From Brachionus plicatilis (Eukaryota > Rotifera > Eurotatoria > Ploima > Brachionidae), in the NCBI GenBank assembly GCA_010279815.1, contig QEOQ01000253.1:459977-523976 (forward strand): a stretch of 64,000 nt of DNA. Reading direction: 5' to 3'. The position numbers and the translations under genes were made by a program. Shown in pieces: positions 16,201 to 25,700 of the stretch (position 1 is its first letter; every line of letters starts with the position of its first letter). The notes beneath the pieces were generated by a model. The model was not told the DNA's origin. It saw only the letters and a program-made list of their open reading frames with translations, and did no database searches.

Positions 16201-16671
16201 AATGACAGTAAAAAATTTAGAAAATACAACACTTTTGCGGTGTAATTTTGATCTTTTAAAGATTTAAGTTAAAACTAAATATTTTTTAAATAAAAGTTAT
16301 CGTTAAGTTAAATAAAAAATTCCTAAAATTCTTAATTACTTTATTTTTAAAAAAATATATGAAATGAAATAAGTATATGAAATGAAAATATTTTTTATTT
16401 AATAATATTTTTTAATCAATAATTAATTTCTTTAAATAAATTAATAATAACTTTAAAAGTACAAAGTCATGACTTGTACTTTATAAATTTTTTCCAACAA
16501 GTCAAAGTCAAGACTTGTACTTTTTAAATTTTAGAAATTGACAATTGACTTTGACATTGAAATTGATCAATTGACTTTGACATTAAAAAGTCAAAGTCAA
16601 GACTTTGACTTTGACTTTTTAATGTTTAATGACTTTTTGAGACTTTTTATTGTGACTTTTGTACAACTCTG
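13220..16671 (+). mobile_element. Complete hAT-superfamily DNA transposon (3452 bp)
   Basis: TIRs start CAGAGTTGTTTAAAAGTCA (left) and, read inward on the other strand, CAGAGTTGTACAAAAGTCA (right). They are flanked by an 8-bp target duplication GGATTACT (13212-13219) / AGATTACT (16672-16679), one mismatch. Subterminal DNA at 16450-16640 repeats the words AAAGTCAAGACTTGTACTTT and TTTGACTTTGAC, typical transposase-binding clutter. The target is a MULE-like element: removing 13220-16679 restores continuity with copy A. The internal gene is annotated separately. Confidence 0.93.
13795..16267 (+). pseudogene. hAT transposase with BED zinc finger, frame-disrupted
   Basis: Catalyses cut-and-paste transposition in the nucleus. 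Exon 1 13795-13864 (MNIDIQIQKSEIL) joins 13923-14198, which holds a BED finger (CITCKIKI...NFIRHTKKCNPQYY). Exon 14327-14645 carries the RNase-H-like start (FISLTVDIWSDRR) and 14697-14768 gives VKIVTDNGSNMVK. A later exon has an acidic SSEEDDDE tract and CCFAHSIQLVVK; then IKVRWNSE. The end (15977-16267) is the hATC dimerisation domain (LKYLSIPASSGPIERTFSYAG). Breaks: an in-frame TGA and phase mismatch at 14760-14768, and frameshifts near A-runs at about 15140 and 15775-15785. The element is young or recently dead. Two of the breaks are in homopolymers and could be assembly errors. Confidence 0.88.
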
Positions 16672-17562
16672 AGATTACTTAATAAACCAATTTTTTTTTT
16701 TTAACAAAACTAGAAAGAATTCTGAACAAATCTATGGTTTTACTTTTTTGAATTTATGTTTATTTTATTTAAATAAAGTATTAAAATCATGTGATTTGAT
16801 TTGAAAGTTGTAGATCTTTCAGACTCAATTACACAAAAATAAAATTAAAATCTTTTTTTAAATTATTTATATTCTGAAAGAGAATAAAATTTTCTACACC
16901 CTGGTATATAGTTTTGTTTGAAAAAAGGGTGTGCCAATTTTTATTATTGAAAAAAAGCCAAAAAGATTAATTTAATGAGTTTAATTGTATGTAGTCCCAG
17001 GTTTTACTTAATTAACCAATTTTTTTTTATTTTAAACATAACTAGACAAAATTCTGAACAAATCTATTGTTTTACTTTTTTGAATTTATGTTTATTTTAT
17101 TTAAATAAAGTATTAAAATCATGTGATTTGATTTGAATTTTGAGTATTTTAACTATATTGACAATTTTTTGAATATTTTAAATAAATATTGAAATCAATC
17201 CCATTTAATATTATTATTATGCCACCAAAGTCTAAATTTATCCGTTCTCGCATTAGTAATTTTTTCAATCATCTCAATCTACTAAACATTGAATAAGTGT
17301 CTTGATTTAAAGTGTTTTAAGGTAGATTATTTTTATTTAGTTATTTTAAAATTAGAAATAAATTTAAAAATTAAAAGACTGTTTAACATCTCTTTTAGTA
17401 ATAAAAATTCAACTAAATGTGATATAAGGGAAATATCTATTGTGATCATCCTTCTTGAAAGAAAACTTCACAGTCAATTCCTCTGTTTCAGACTCTGATA
17501 AAAATAAAGATTTTTGATAATTATTATTATTATCAGGTTCAACATCAACTTCCATTTTATCA

Positions 17563-17781
17563 TTGTCGCGGTGCAGTTGCGATTGGAACAGCAAGAATTA
17601 CATTTGCAAGCTCGTCATTGGAGTGCGCTCAAAATTAAAGATTGGAGATTTCCAGATTCATATCGCTTCGGTCAACAAGCCATTAGGAAAAAAACGTAGT
17701 CGAGGAAGACCTACTTTGGCTTGTACTAGTGGTAGATCCCACTGGATTCAAAAAAGCTTAAACGCTTATATAATTCGTTAA
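17563..17781 (+). pseudogene. MULE transposase C-terminal remnant (SWIM finger plus GRP tail)
   Basis: The frame reads RCSCDWNSKNYICK followed by LVIGV and, 30 residues on, GKKRSRGRPTLAC. In MULE transposases a SWIM finger (CxC..CxH, usually NYICKHxxGx) is followed by a KRxRGRPxxA tail. Here the finger His expected after CK is missing, so the remnant is defective. It lies just inside the right end of the MULE-like element, as expected for a transposase C-terminus. Confidence 0.65.
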
Positions 17782-18085
17782 TTTGATAACGAATCTACTT
17801 AAAAAATAGTGCTATTATAATTGTTGTATTTATTCATCTAAAAATGAATTAAAATAGTTCAGGTCTAAAATTATTTTAGTGCTTTTTAAACATTAATTTA
17901 GTGCTTAGTAAAAATTATTTTAGTGCAAAATAAAAATTATATTAGTGCTTATTAAAGAATATAATAGTGTAAGAATGTTATTTATAGGTCAGCCTTGATT
18001 AATAAAGTGCATGTAAAAATTATAGTTCAATTTAAATATTATAGTGCAACTTGTGATTATTTATAGTGCAGAATGTATTTGATGC

Positions 18086-18782
18086 CTTATTAAATGATCT
18101 TTTTTTTTCGATAAAAAACCTTAATTATTTAATCAATATCTGTCAATATTTTTTATTTTTTTCAATTTATTTTACTCAATTTTGTACTTTTTTTAAATTT
18201 ATTTTTTCGATCGCTTGGCTGAAAAGAAGGACTCAGTTCCATTATGTGCGGCCTGAGATTCACCTCAAATTATTTAATAAATAAAAAAATAAACGCAAAA
18301 ATATCTCCTCTTGTAAATTTTAGATTGGGTTCATGTAGTTGGTAATTCTTTTTTTTTATTAAAATAATAGTTTGGGGGAAAACTCCGGGCAGTTTGGAAT
18401 GGTCGTTAACCTCCCTTTAAGCCCCCGAGATAAATAGACTTTGATAAAATGGAAAAACAAAATTTTATAAAAAACCGAATCCAATAAATATTCGACAAAA
18501 TTATTTTAACTTTTTCTTTTTAACTTAAAATTTGTTTGTTAAGTCACATGACAGATTTGTGTTGAATAAAAGCATAATAAGTCTAAGAAAAAATAAAATT
18601 ATTCAATAAAATAAAATGAACGTAGTTGTTAATTTTAGTGTTAAGACTTTATTGAAAATAACTAGATTAAAATCATATGCTAAATAAAATAGTAAAGATA
18701 TAAACGTTTTTTGTCAATTTTAAACAAACAAGTCAAAAATATTCAAGAAATAATTAGTTAATTAACTTAATTAAATTCAACT
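18086..18782. other. Spacer, nothing recognised
   Basis: AT-rich. A GC-richer island at 18370-18430 (GGGGGAAAACTCCGGGCAG) is unexplained. The short open frame at 18066-18284 is a low-complexity Phe/Leu run straddling the element end and is not taken as a gene. Confidence 0.3.
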
Positions 18783-18905
18783 AGCCTTCCATTTCACCAA
18801 TCATCCCATACCAATTAATGTCGAATCAACACCCACAATTGCAGTATCCACAATATTTTTAAACTCCAAACCAATGTTACAATTATTATAATTGTTTCTG
18901 TTACC
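18783..18905 (+). pseudogene. Degenerate copy of the 5916-6161 small-protein repeat
   Basis: Same order of words as 5916-6161 (CCTTCCATTTCACCA, TTAATGTCGAATCAACA, CACAATATTTT), but with an in-frame stop after PQYF and a break before the DTK segment. Confidence 0.6.
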
Positions 18906-18934
18906 TATTTTTTTCTTAAATAAATGTTAATCGT

Positions 18935-19265
18935 TATGCACGGAATCAGACTCGAAAAAAAACGCCCAATTTCAAACCCAATAATTTTAGAATGCGCATA
19001 CTGCGGTTGAAATCATGAAGCGTTCGCAAATATCTTTCAAGAACTTATGAAAGAAATTCTAAATAAACAAGAAAAAATAAAAAAGCAGCTTAATTCCAAA
19101 AAACAAATTATTTACTCTTCACAAAATTATATTATTCAGAACACGAATATCACAATTAATCTACTTAAATTTATCATTGAACTAATCCGAAAAGTCTTAA
19201 GCAAAGTCCAAATCCCAGTCGAATACTCAGAAAAAACAGAAGGAAATTTAAAAAGAGATGAGTAA
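18935..19265 (+). pseudogene. Possible retroelement ORF1-like protein with zinc-knuckle remnant
   Basis: From ATG 18935 the frame reads MHGIRLEKKRPISNPIILEC, then AYCG, one in-frame TGA, NHEAFANIFQELMKEIL and a long Lys/Gln/Ile helix-forming tail, to a stop at 19263-19265. CxxCGx2HEAF resembles a gag/ORF1 CCHC knuckle followed by a coiled-coil tail, as in LINE ORF1 proteins; the last Cys is missing. It lies between two copies of the small-protein repeat, so all may belong to one element. The assignment is tentative. Confidence 0.4.
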
Positions 19266-19308
19266 AAAAAGCTAATTAATGTGTAAAAATTCAAGCGACC
19301 CTTTTTTT

Positions 19309-19510
19309 TCAATTCATCCCTTACCAATTAATGTCGAATCAACACCCTGAATTGCTGAATCCATAATATTTCTAGACTCCAAACCAATGTCACAATTGTT
19401 ATAATTGTTTCTTCTACAAATATGCAGTAGACACAAAAATCAATAAATTCAAAATATTAATTTTCCCAATCAAGATTGATATCGACAAAAACAGATGTGA
19501 AGTTTATAGG
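19309..19510 (+). pseudogene. Second degenerate plus-strand copy of the small-protein repeat
   Basis: Begins TTCAATTCATCCCTTACCAA and contains the CAGTAGACACAAAAATCAAT and CCAATCAAGATTGAT words of 5916-6161. Conceptual remnants YNCFFYKYAVDTKINKFK and FPIKIDIDKNRCEVYRF are recognisable, but stops interrupt the N-terminal half. Confidence 0.6.
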
Positions 19511-19732
19511 TTTACCCTAAAATATAATTAATAATTAAATTACAAATTAAATAAATAATTAACCACAAATAACTAATCAAATAATTTTTTTTATTCACCA
19601 ATCGTTTTAGATGGTAAATTCAATATAAAGAATTTCATATAACGAATGAAATTTTTTAAGTCCGGCTCATTCGTTATAGAGTGAGTGCACACATCGCCAG
19701 AACAAGAGTAATATTTATGAAATAAACAAGTC

Positions 19733-19806
19733 AGTTCCTATTTGGGGAAGAAATGGGTGTTGATCATTTTCGTTTGAATAGAGAATGAAGACTGTTCGTC
19801 ATCGTT
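19733..19806 (+). repeat. Dispersed repeat, copy 2 (pair with 4738-4810)
   Basis: Similar to 4738-4810; see that entry. Confidence 0.6.
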
Positions 19807-19956
19807 TCAGAATTCGTATCGAATTCTATTAATAAATACAACTGATGATATTAATGCAAAACATTAAAGATTTTTCTTATTTTTTCTTTACATTTTTATT
19901 TTATTGTGTCTTAATTTTTATTTTTATTTTATATTATTTTTTTTTTTAATCTGAAG

Positions 19957-19992
19957 AGCTTTAGCTCGGCACAGATAAAACAATTAAATAAT
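19957..19992 (+). repeat. LINE/SINE-like 3' tail (copy 1)
   Basis: The word GAGCTTTAGCTCGGCACAG forms a short AGCT..AGCT stem followed by ATAAA-type repeats. Similar tails lie at 31118-31175 and 48738-48780. Such stem plus short-repeat tails mark 3' ends of non-LTR elements in several animals; no body is attached here. Confidence 0.4.
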
Positions 19993-20071
19993 AATTATTT
20001 TTTTAACCGCTTTTATTTCATAAAATTTTAACTAATTTCATAATAAAATTTTATAAAATAATAATTTTTTT

Positions 20072-20142
20072 CCTTGGGTCAAAATTGACCCATCTCAGAC
20101 GTTAACGTTATTTTTTATATTTATATCTTGGATGGAGAAGGG
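20072..20142 (+). repeat. Solo end of a TTAA-type element (same family as 29160-29631)
   Basis: Contains GGGTCAAAATTGACCCAT, GACGTTAACGTTATTTTTT and ends GGATGGAGAAGGG followed by TTAA. The nested element at 29160-29631 has the same order (GGGTCAAAAATGACC, CTTCAACGTTATTTTTTC, GGATAAGGC then TTAA). The other end is not found here. Confidence 0.5.
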
Positions 20143-20225
20143 TTAAAATATCTCTGCATTAAAGACGAATATTAAAATCTCTTTCATAAAAAAGGAAAAC
20201 TAGTTTCGACAGGGTAATAATTGCG

Positions 20226-20420
20226 ATGTAAATGTTCACATAGATGCATTTACCTCTGTGTCAGATCGGAGCCTTTGCTCAAAAAAGTACCGGAAAAGGA
20301 GATGAGCGTCTCCTCTTTTATCCGTTAGGATCGATCGTTTTTAACTGTAAGCAATAATAGGCGGACGAATTTGGCGGTCAGACTAGTGGCCAAAATCTAG
20401 CGGTCAGATCATAAACGGAC
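20226..20420 (-). repeat. SINE-like dispersed repeat, copy 1
   Basis: The words TCAGATCGGAGCC, AAAAGTACCGG and AAGGAGATGAG occur in reverse complement at 38850-38900 (TCTGATC, CCAGTACCTTTT, CATCTCCTTAACC). The region is GC-richer than its surroundings. No open frame. Confidence 0.45.
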
Positions 20421-21123
20421 GAGAAAGCGTAGAACCTTATTTGATTAAAAATTAAAAAAAAACTTGTTCAAATTTAGTTAAGTTTAGACAAATTATCAAA
20501 AAGTGCATTAGACAAATTATCAAAAAGTGCATTAGACAAATTTCAATAATTAAAAAAGATGACCCGAATATTTTATTTTTTTTTGGTTTTTTAATAATAA
20601 ATTAAATTTTTTATGGACTTTTTTTTTCTTAATATAATTTTTTTAAAATTTAAAATAGAAAATAAATCTTACCATATATTTTTTTGATTTCCAGTCTTTT
20701 AAATCTTTGAAGCAAATATCAAAAGCTATTTGTTAACGTGATAATCTGATGACATGAATGGAGTCACAAAAAATTACACCTCTTTGATCATGTGTTTATA
20801 AAAAATTTGAATTTTTATTCTAAATGATTATAGCTGGTATCGCAATATTAGACAAAATTGAAATTTTTTAAAAGAGGAATCTAATATTAAAAAAAAATTA
20901 TTATTAACATCTTATTATGCCTTTTTTAAATTTCAAATTGCATACTCAAATAATGCCATATTTTCAAAATAATTAAAATTTTTATCGTGCAAAAGAAAAT
21001 TAAAAAAAATAAAAAAAAATAACAACAGTTTGTTAGAGTGGTGTAAGAAGTGAATACGCCTTAGTTTCTTATTTTGACAAAAGAAAAATAATTTAGTTTA
21101 TTTTCAAATCTAATAGATATCAA
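20421..21123. other. Spacer upstream of tRNA-Leu, nothing recognised
   Basis: AT-rich. One short direct repeat, AAAAAGTGCATTAGACAAAT, occurs twice in a row at 20498-20540. Confidence 0.3.
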
Positions 21124-21232
21124 GACAGTATGGCCGAGTGGTCTAAGGCGCCAGACTCAAGTTTGCAACATAACTTACAATGTGTGTTCTGGTCAGTGTA
21201 TACTGGCGTGGGTTCAAATCCCACTGCTGTCA
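21124..21232 (+). tRNA. tRNA-Leu (anticodon CAA) with 25-nt intron
   Basis: Acceptor stem GACAGTA pairs with TGCTGTC (one G-U), discriminator A at 21232. The A box is TGGCCGAGTGG. The anticodon stem CCAGA/TCTGG encloses CT-CAA-G, anticodon CAA at 21158-21160. The T arm GTGGG-TTCAAAT-CCCAC gives a perfect B box. A 25-nt intron (21162-21186) interrupts the loop at the canonical position 37/38, as in animal tRNA-Leu(CAA). The long class-II variable arm lies at 21193-21205. It decodes UUG. Confidence 0.97.
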
Positions 21233-21234
21233 AA

Positions 21235-21241
21235 TTTTTTT
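21235..21241 (+). terminator. RNA polymerase III terminator of tRNA-Leu
   Basis: Run of seven T on the coding strand two bases after the discriminator base. Confidence 0.9.
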
Positions 21242-22754
21242 ATAATTTATTTGATTGCTATGATAATTGTGTCCCTCTTTTCTTTTAAAATAGTTATTTT
21301 CTTTATTTTATTTTAATTTTTTAAATTTTTTAACTTGAAACAAAAGTAATTAATAAAAATAAATTTAAAATAAAATATAGTTATTCACTTTAGATTCCAG
21401 TGCATTTTAGAATCTCAATATCACATAAATGAAATGGGTCTAAATAGACAACAGTTTGAATTAAAATTGTACCACTAGATAAACATGAAAGTGATTAACA
21501 TAAAACAACACAAAAAAAACCAAAAAAAAAACTTCCTAATAAGTGAAAAAAACATAAATACTAAAAAAATTTTCAAAAAAAGATAATTAAACATAAATTT
21601 TTTAATTTTTTGATTAAAAATATCTTGAAGAGTTAAAAATCACATAAGTTCATGAGAGTCTAGTTATAAAAGATAAAATCCCATAAATATTTTTGTATTT
21701 AGATTAAATAAACAATATATAAATTGGTCTTTAAGGTGTTAAGCTTATATTATTAAAGCGTTCCAAAATGCTTACAACCAAAAAAAATAGGTTTTTGGTT
21801 TTTAAAACAAAAATTTTTATTAATATTTTTAAAAAATTTCTCATTAACCTTTTTTTGAAGAAATAAAATTAATTACCCTTTCTTACATAATTTTAGGTTA
21901 AATTTAGTAAAATTTTGTAATGAAAATAATATACTTTTTTTTTTTAAACGAAAAAAAAAGTAAATGTAAAATTATTTAAATAGACTTAAAATAATTTTTT
22001 TTAAAAGAAAAATTATATTTATTAACTAATTTTAAAACTAATTTGACTTTTTTACTTTTGAGATGCTCAGAAATTGTTAATAAAATTAATCATTTTCATT
22101 TCCAGAGTAGTTTGACAAATGATAAATGTCAAAAATACATTCAGAAATTATAAAAAAAAAGTTTATTATTATTTGTAAATTATAAAAATTTTAACTTTAC
22201 TCAAATTTAAGAGTTTTCAGGTGAAGATTAGTAAAAACTTAAAGCTAAATAATATTTTTGGTTTTGAATAGAAATGAAAGCAGAATTAGGTTAACTTAAA
22301 CCAAAATTTTGACGCATTTAGACCATGTGCTGGCTATTACAGGCTTTGCTTGAGTAAACTAAAAAAATAATTATTATTTATTTGCATTGGAAAAACTTCA
22401 TTATCTATTCTTGACTTTAAATTATGACCAATAAAATTGATTCATGTTTTAAAATTAATTTAAAATTGGTGCATTTTTAAAAATTCAAATTTTTAACACC
22501 AAATTTTTCATATTATTTCATATTATTTAAAATACTTTTAATTTTGATTCTCCTTGATTTTAAGTAACAAAATCACCTGAGATAATTTATTTTTTAACGA
22601 AAAGAATTAATGAAGACTATTTAGAATCAATGCTGTCTGAATTTAGAATTTATTTTATTTTATAAAACTTATCTTTCAGATGCCATGGAAACATATTAAT
22701 AATTAAAGATCTCAAGCTCTCATAAATTAATTTTTTTTATTTCAACTTCTAGCA
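21242..22754. other. Intergenic spacer upstream of BBS4
   Basis: AT-rich without open frames or repeats that I could identify; it must contain the BBS4 promoter. Confidence 0.3.
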
Positions 22755-25700
22755 ATGGCTAGTAAAAATGACTCCACTTCAACTGCGGAAAAAATTCCAA
22801 AGCTTCCCAGTTTAGAAAGCCTTAATTGGCTTTTGCATCTTTTCTATATACGTAAAGATTTTAAAGCGTGTAAGGACTTAATAAAAGAACAAGTCACTCT
22901 TACAAATGGAAATTGTGAATATGCCCTTTATGTCCATGGTAAACCAGAGAAAAATTATAAATAATTCAATTTTAAATTTTTTAAAAAGCTTTAATAATGA
23001 GGCAAGAAGGTCGAATTCAAGAATCTCTCGAACTTTTCCAGTCTTGTTCAGTCATTAATCCAGCAAATGTCCTCAATCTAAAACAAGTCGCTAGGTCTCT
23101 TTTTCTGCTTGGTCGACACAAAGCATCCATCGATGTTTTTAATGAAGCCCTCAAAAAAACTCCGTCAGACTGGGAAATAAAGCACAATATTGGCATTTGT
23201 TTTTGGCATCTGAAGCAAAATGAAAAAGCTAAACAATATTTTAAAGAAGCTATTAATTTATCAAAAAGTGAAATATCATTTTTGATGATGGCAAAAGTTT
23301 TTATTCAAGAAAACAATGCTGATGCAGCCATTGAAATTTTAGTCAAAGCCGCAGAGTGAGTTTCCAAGTTTTTCTTTAAGAACATTTGAGAATTTCTTTA
23401 TTATAGGTATAATCCAGAAAGTTGTGAAATTTTGACTACACTGGGTCTTCTTTATATGAAAGTAAAATTTAAAACATAATAAATTTAATTTTTTTATATT
23501 TAATCTTAAAATTAAAGCAAAGACATTTCCAAAAATCATTTGAAGCCTTGGGCAATGCATTAACTTACAATCCAACTTATTATAAGTCAATAATGGCCGT
23601 GTGCAACATGATTCAAATACATAATGATCATGATGTTGCTTTGAATAAGTATAGAATAGCTGCCGATACAGCTCCTGAGAGTCCAAGGCTATGGAATAAT
23701 ATTGGAATGTGCTTTTTTGGAAAGAAAAAATTTGTAGCGGTAAGAGTTTATTATTTTTTCAAGGAGTCATATTAAAGAGTCATTTATTTTGATTAAAATT
23801 CATTAGAAAAAATTCAATTAAATGTATTAATAGTCATCTAAAAGTATTATTTGTCTCATTTAAAAGAGTAAATGGCAATTATTAACATTACATAGAACCA
23901 AAATTAGTGTTGGCAATCGATTATCAATAATCGATTCAATAATCGACTAACTTTAAATCGACTATTTTTTTTTAGTCGATTATTTAATCGATTAAATTTT
24001 TTGGTTCGATTATTAAATCGATTAAATTTTTTTAGTCGATTATTAAATCGATTGATATTTTTTAGTCGACCATTAAATCGACTAATTTTTTTTAGTCGAC
24101 TATTAAATCGATTAAATTTTTTCAGTTGACTGTTAAATCGATTAAATTTTTTTAGTCGACTATTAAATCGACTAATTTTTTTTAGTCGATTATTATTTTA
24201 GTCGACTATTAAATCGAATTATTTTTATTTTGCTTTAAATCTATAATTTTAAATCAATTAAAAATCTTTTTTATAAAAAAATAATATTTTTTGCCCTCCT
24301 AAATTTTAATTTCGAGATAAATTAGAAGTATTATATTCATCTAGAAAAAATAATTCGATTTAATAGCCGACTAAAAAAATTTAATCGATTTACTAGTCGA
24401 TTAAAAAAATTTAATCGATTTACTAGTCGACTAAAAAAAATTAATCGATTTAATAATCGAATAAAAAAAATTAATCGATTTATTAAATTTGTCAATCGAT
24501 TGGAGTCGATTGCCAACACTAACCAAAATGTACTAAAGTATATATTTTTTAATTAACTATAACTTATAGCAATAAATTGTCAATAAGATTAATTAAACCG
24601 GCATAAATTTTAAATAATTGTATCTTGAAAAAAATAAATGTCAAAAAAAATTTTCATCAACTACTGTTTAATAATGTACTTGAATCATTCCAGGAATTGC
24701 ATTCGGTTCATAGGGAGAAAAGTCATATAGTGAATAATTTTTGGAATCCTTTCCAGCTGAAGCATTCCACAATCAATTTAGAGAATGTAATAAGAGTAAG
24801 ATAACTAAAAAAGCAGCAAAATTAGTTAAAAGTAAAATTAATAATTAATTAATTTTTTATTTTAAAAATTAGGGTCATGTCCAGAATGTGATCATTTTGA
24901 TCACCAAAATATTAAGTGTACTCTTTGTGATCAAAAATTGATCACCAAAATTTTTTTTTGATCACAAGAAATTTTTTTTGTTGAAATCAAAAATTTTTTT
25001 CATTCTAGAAATTTTAAAATTTTAAAATTATGTTAATATTGAATGAAATAAAAAAAACAAAAAAAATTGCAACTCACCATATTAAACTATAAGTTTGTGA
25101 AATATATCATAGATTTAAAAACCGTAAAAGAAAAGGCAGTTTTTACAAAGAAATTGCTTTGGTTTGCTGCAAAAAAAGCATTAAGCAAACAGTCAAATCC
25201 GGTAGAATGTAGCATTTGTGGTGAATTTATGAAAAATGAAAAGGGTGTTAAATTGCGCATGTCAAAAAAACACAAAGGATAATTTAGATTTTGTTTTATT
25301 TTATTTTGAAAATTGAGACTTCATCGGAGATCATTGATCTCTGATCACATTCTGGACATGATACCTATGATCACATTTTTTGGTGAACACTTGATCACAT
25401 TCTGGACATGGCCCAAAAATTATTTATAAAATTGATTTCTTAATTCTTAAAATGAAATAATTTATTTATCAATTGATAATTTTTTGTTTAACTTGACATT
25501 TGATAACATTTAACTAATTTTTTTACAACTAATTCTTTTAATTTATGAATAATATATTGAATCGACTTATATTTTAATTGAAAATTTAATATTTCATTTA
25601 ATGATGTTTAATCAGAATAAATAACGCTTTAATACAAGCTCTTTTTTAAATGTATCTAATCTCTCTGTTAGACGTATTAGAGAAGCTATTTCGTGATACG

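Larger units (their letters stand above)
12424..18085 (+). mobile_element. MULE-like DNA transposon copy B/C with internal tandem duplication and nested hAT
   Basis: Left part 12424-13219 is nearly identical to copy A. After the nested hAT (13220-16671), element sequence resumes at 16672 and runs to about 16803. It then jumps back: 16804 onward repeats the segment homologous to 8551-8885, giving an about 330-bp tandem duplication inside the element. It continues to a right end near 18085. The last about 120 bp (ATAGTGCAACTTGTGATTAT) are the diverged inverted complement of the left end, i.e. long degenerate terminal inverted repeats as in MULEs. The right half encodes a SWIM-type finger remnant. 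Exact termini and target duplication could not be fixed. Confidence 0.7.

Noticed and set aside
18066..18284. 72-codon Phe/Ile-rich plus frame with apparent membrane segments
   Set aside because: Low-complexity AT translation crossing the end of the MULE-like element.
24337..24519. Minus-strand frame with repeats of NRLxFFxRLxN
   Set aside because: Translation of the tandem units of the hAT MITE; no protein evidence.
23905..24521. CRISPR-like array of about 30-bp repeats
   Set aside because: Eukaryotic context, no unique spacers, mirrored orientation and flanking 8-bp target duplication identify it as a MITE.
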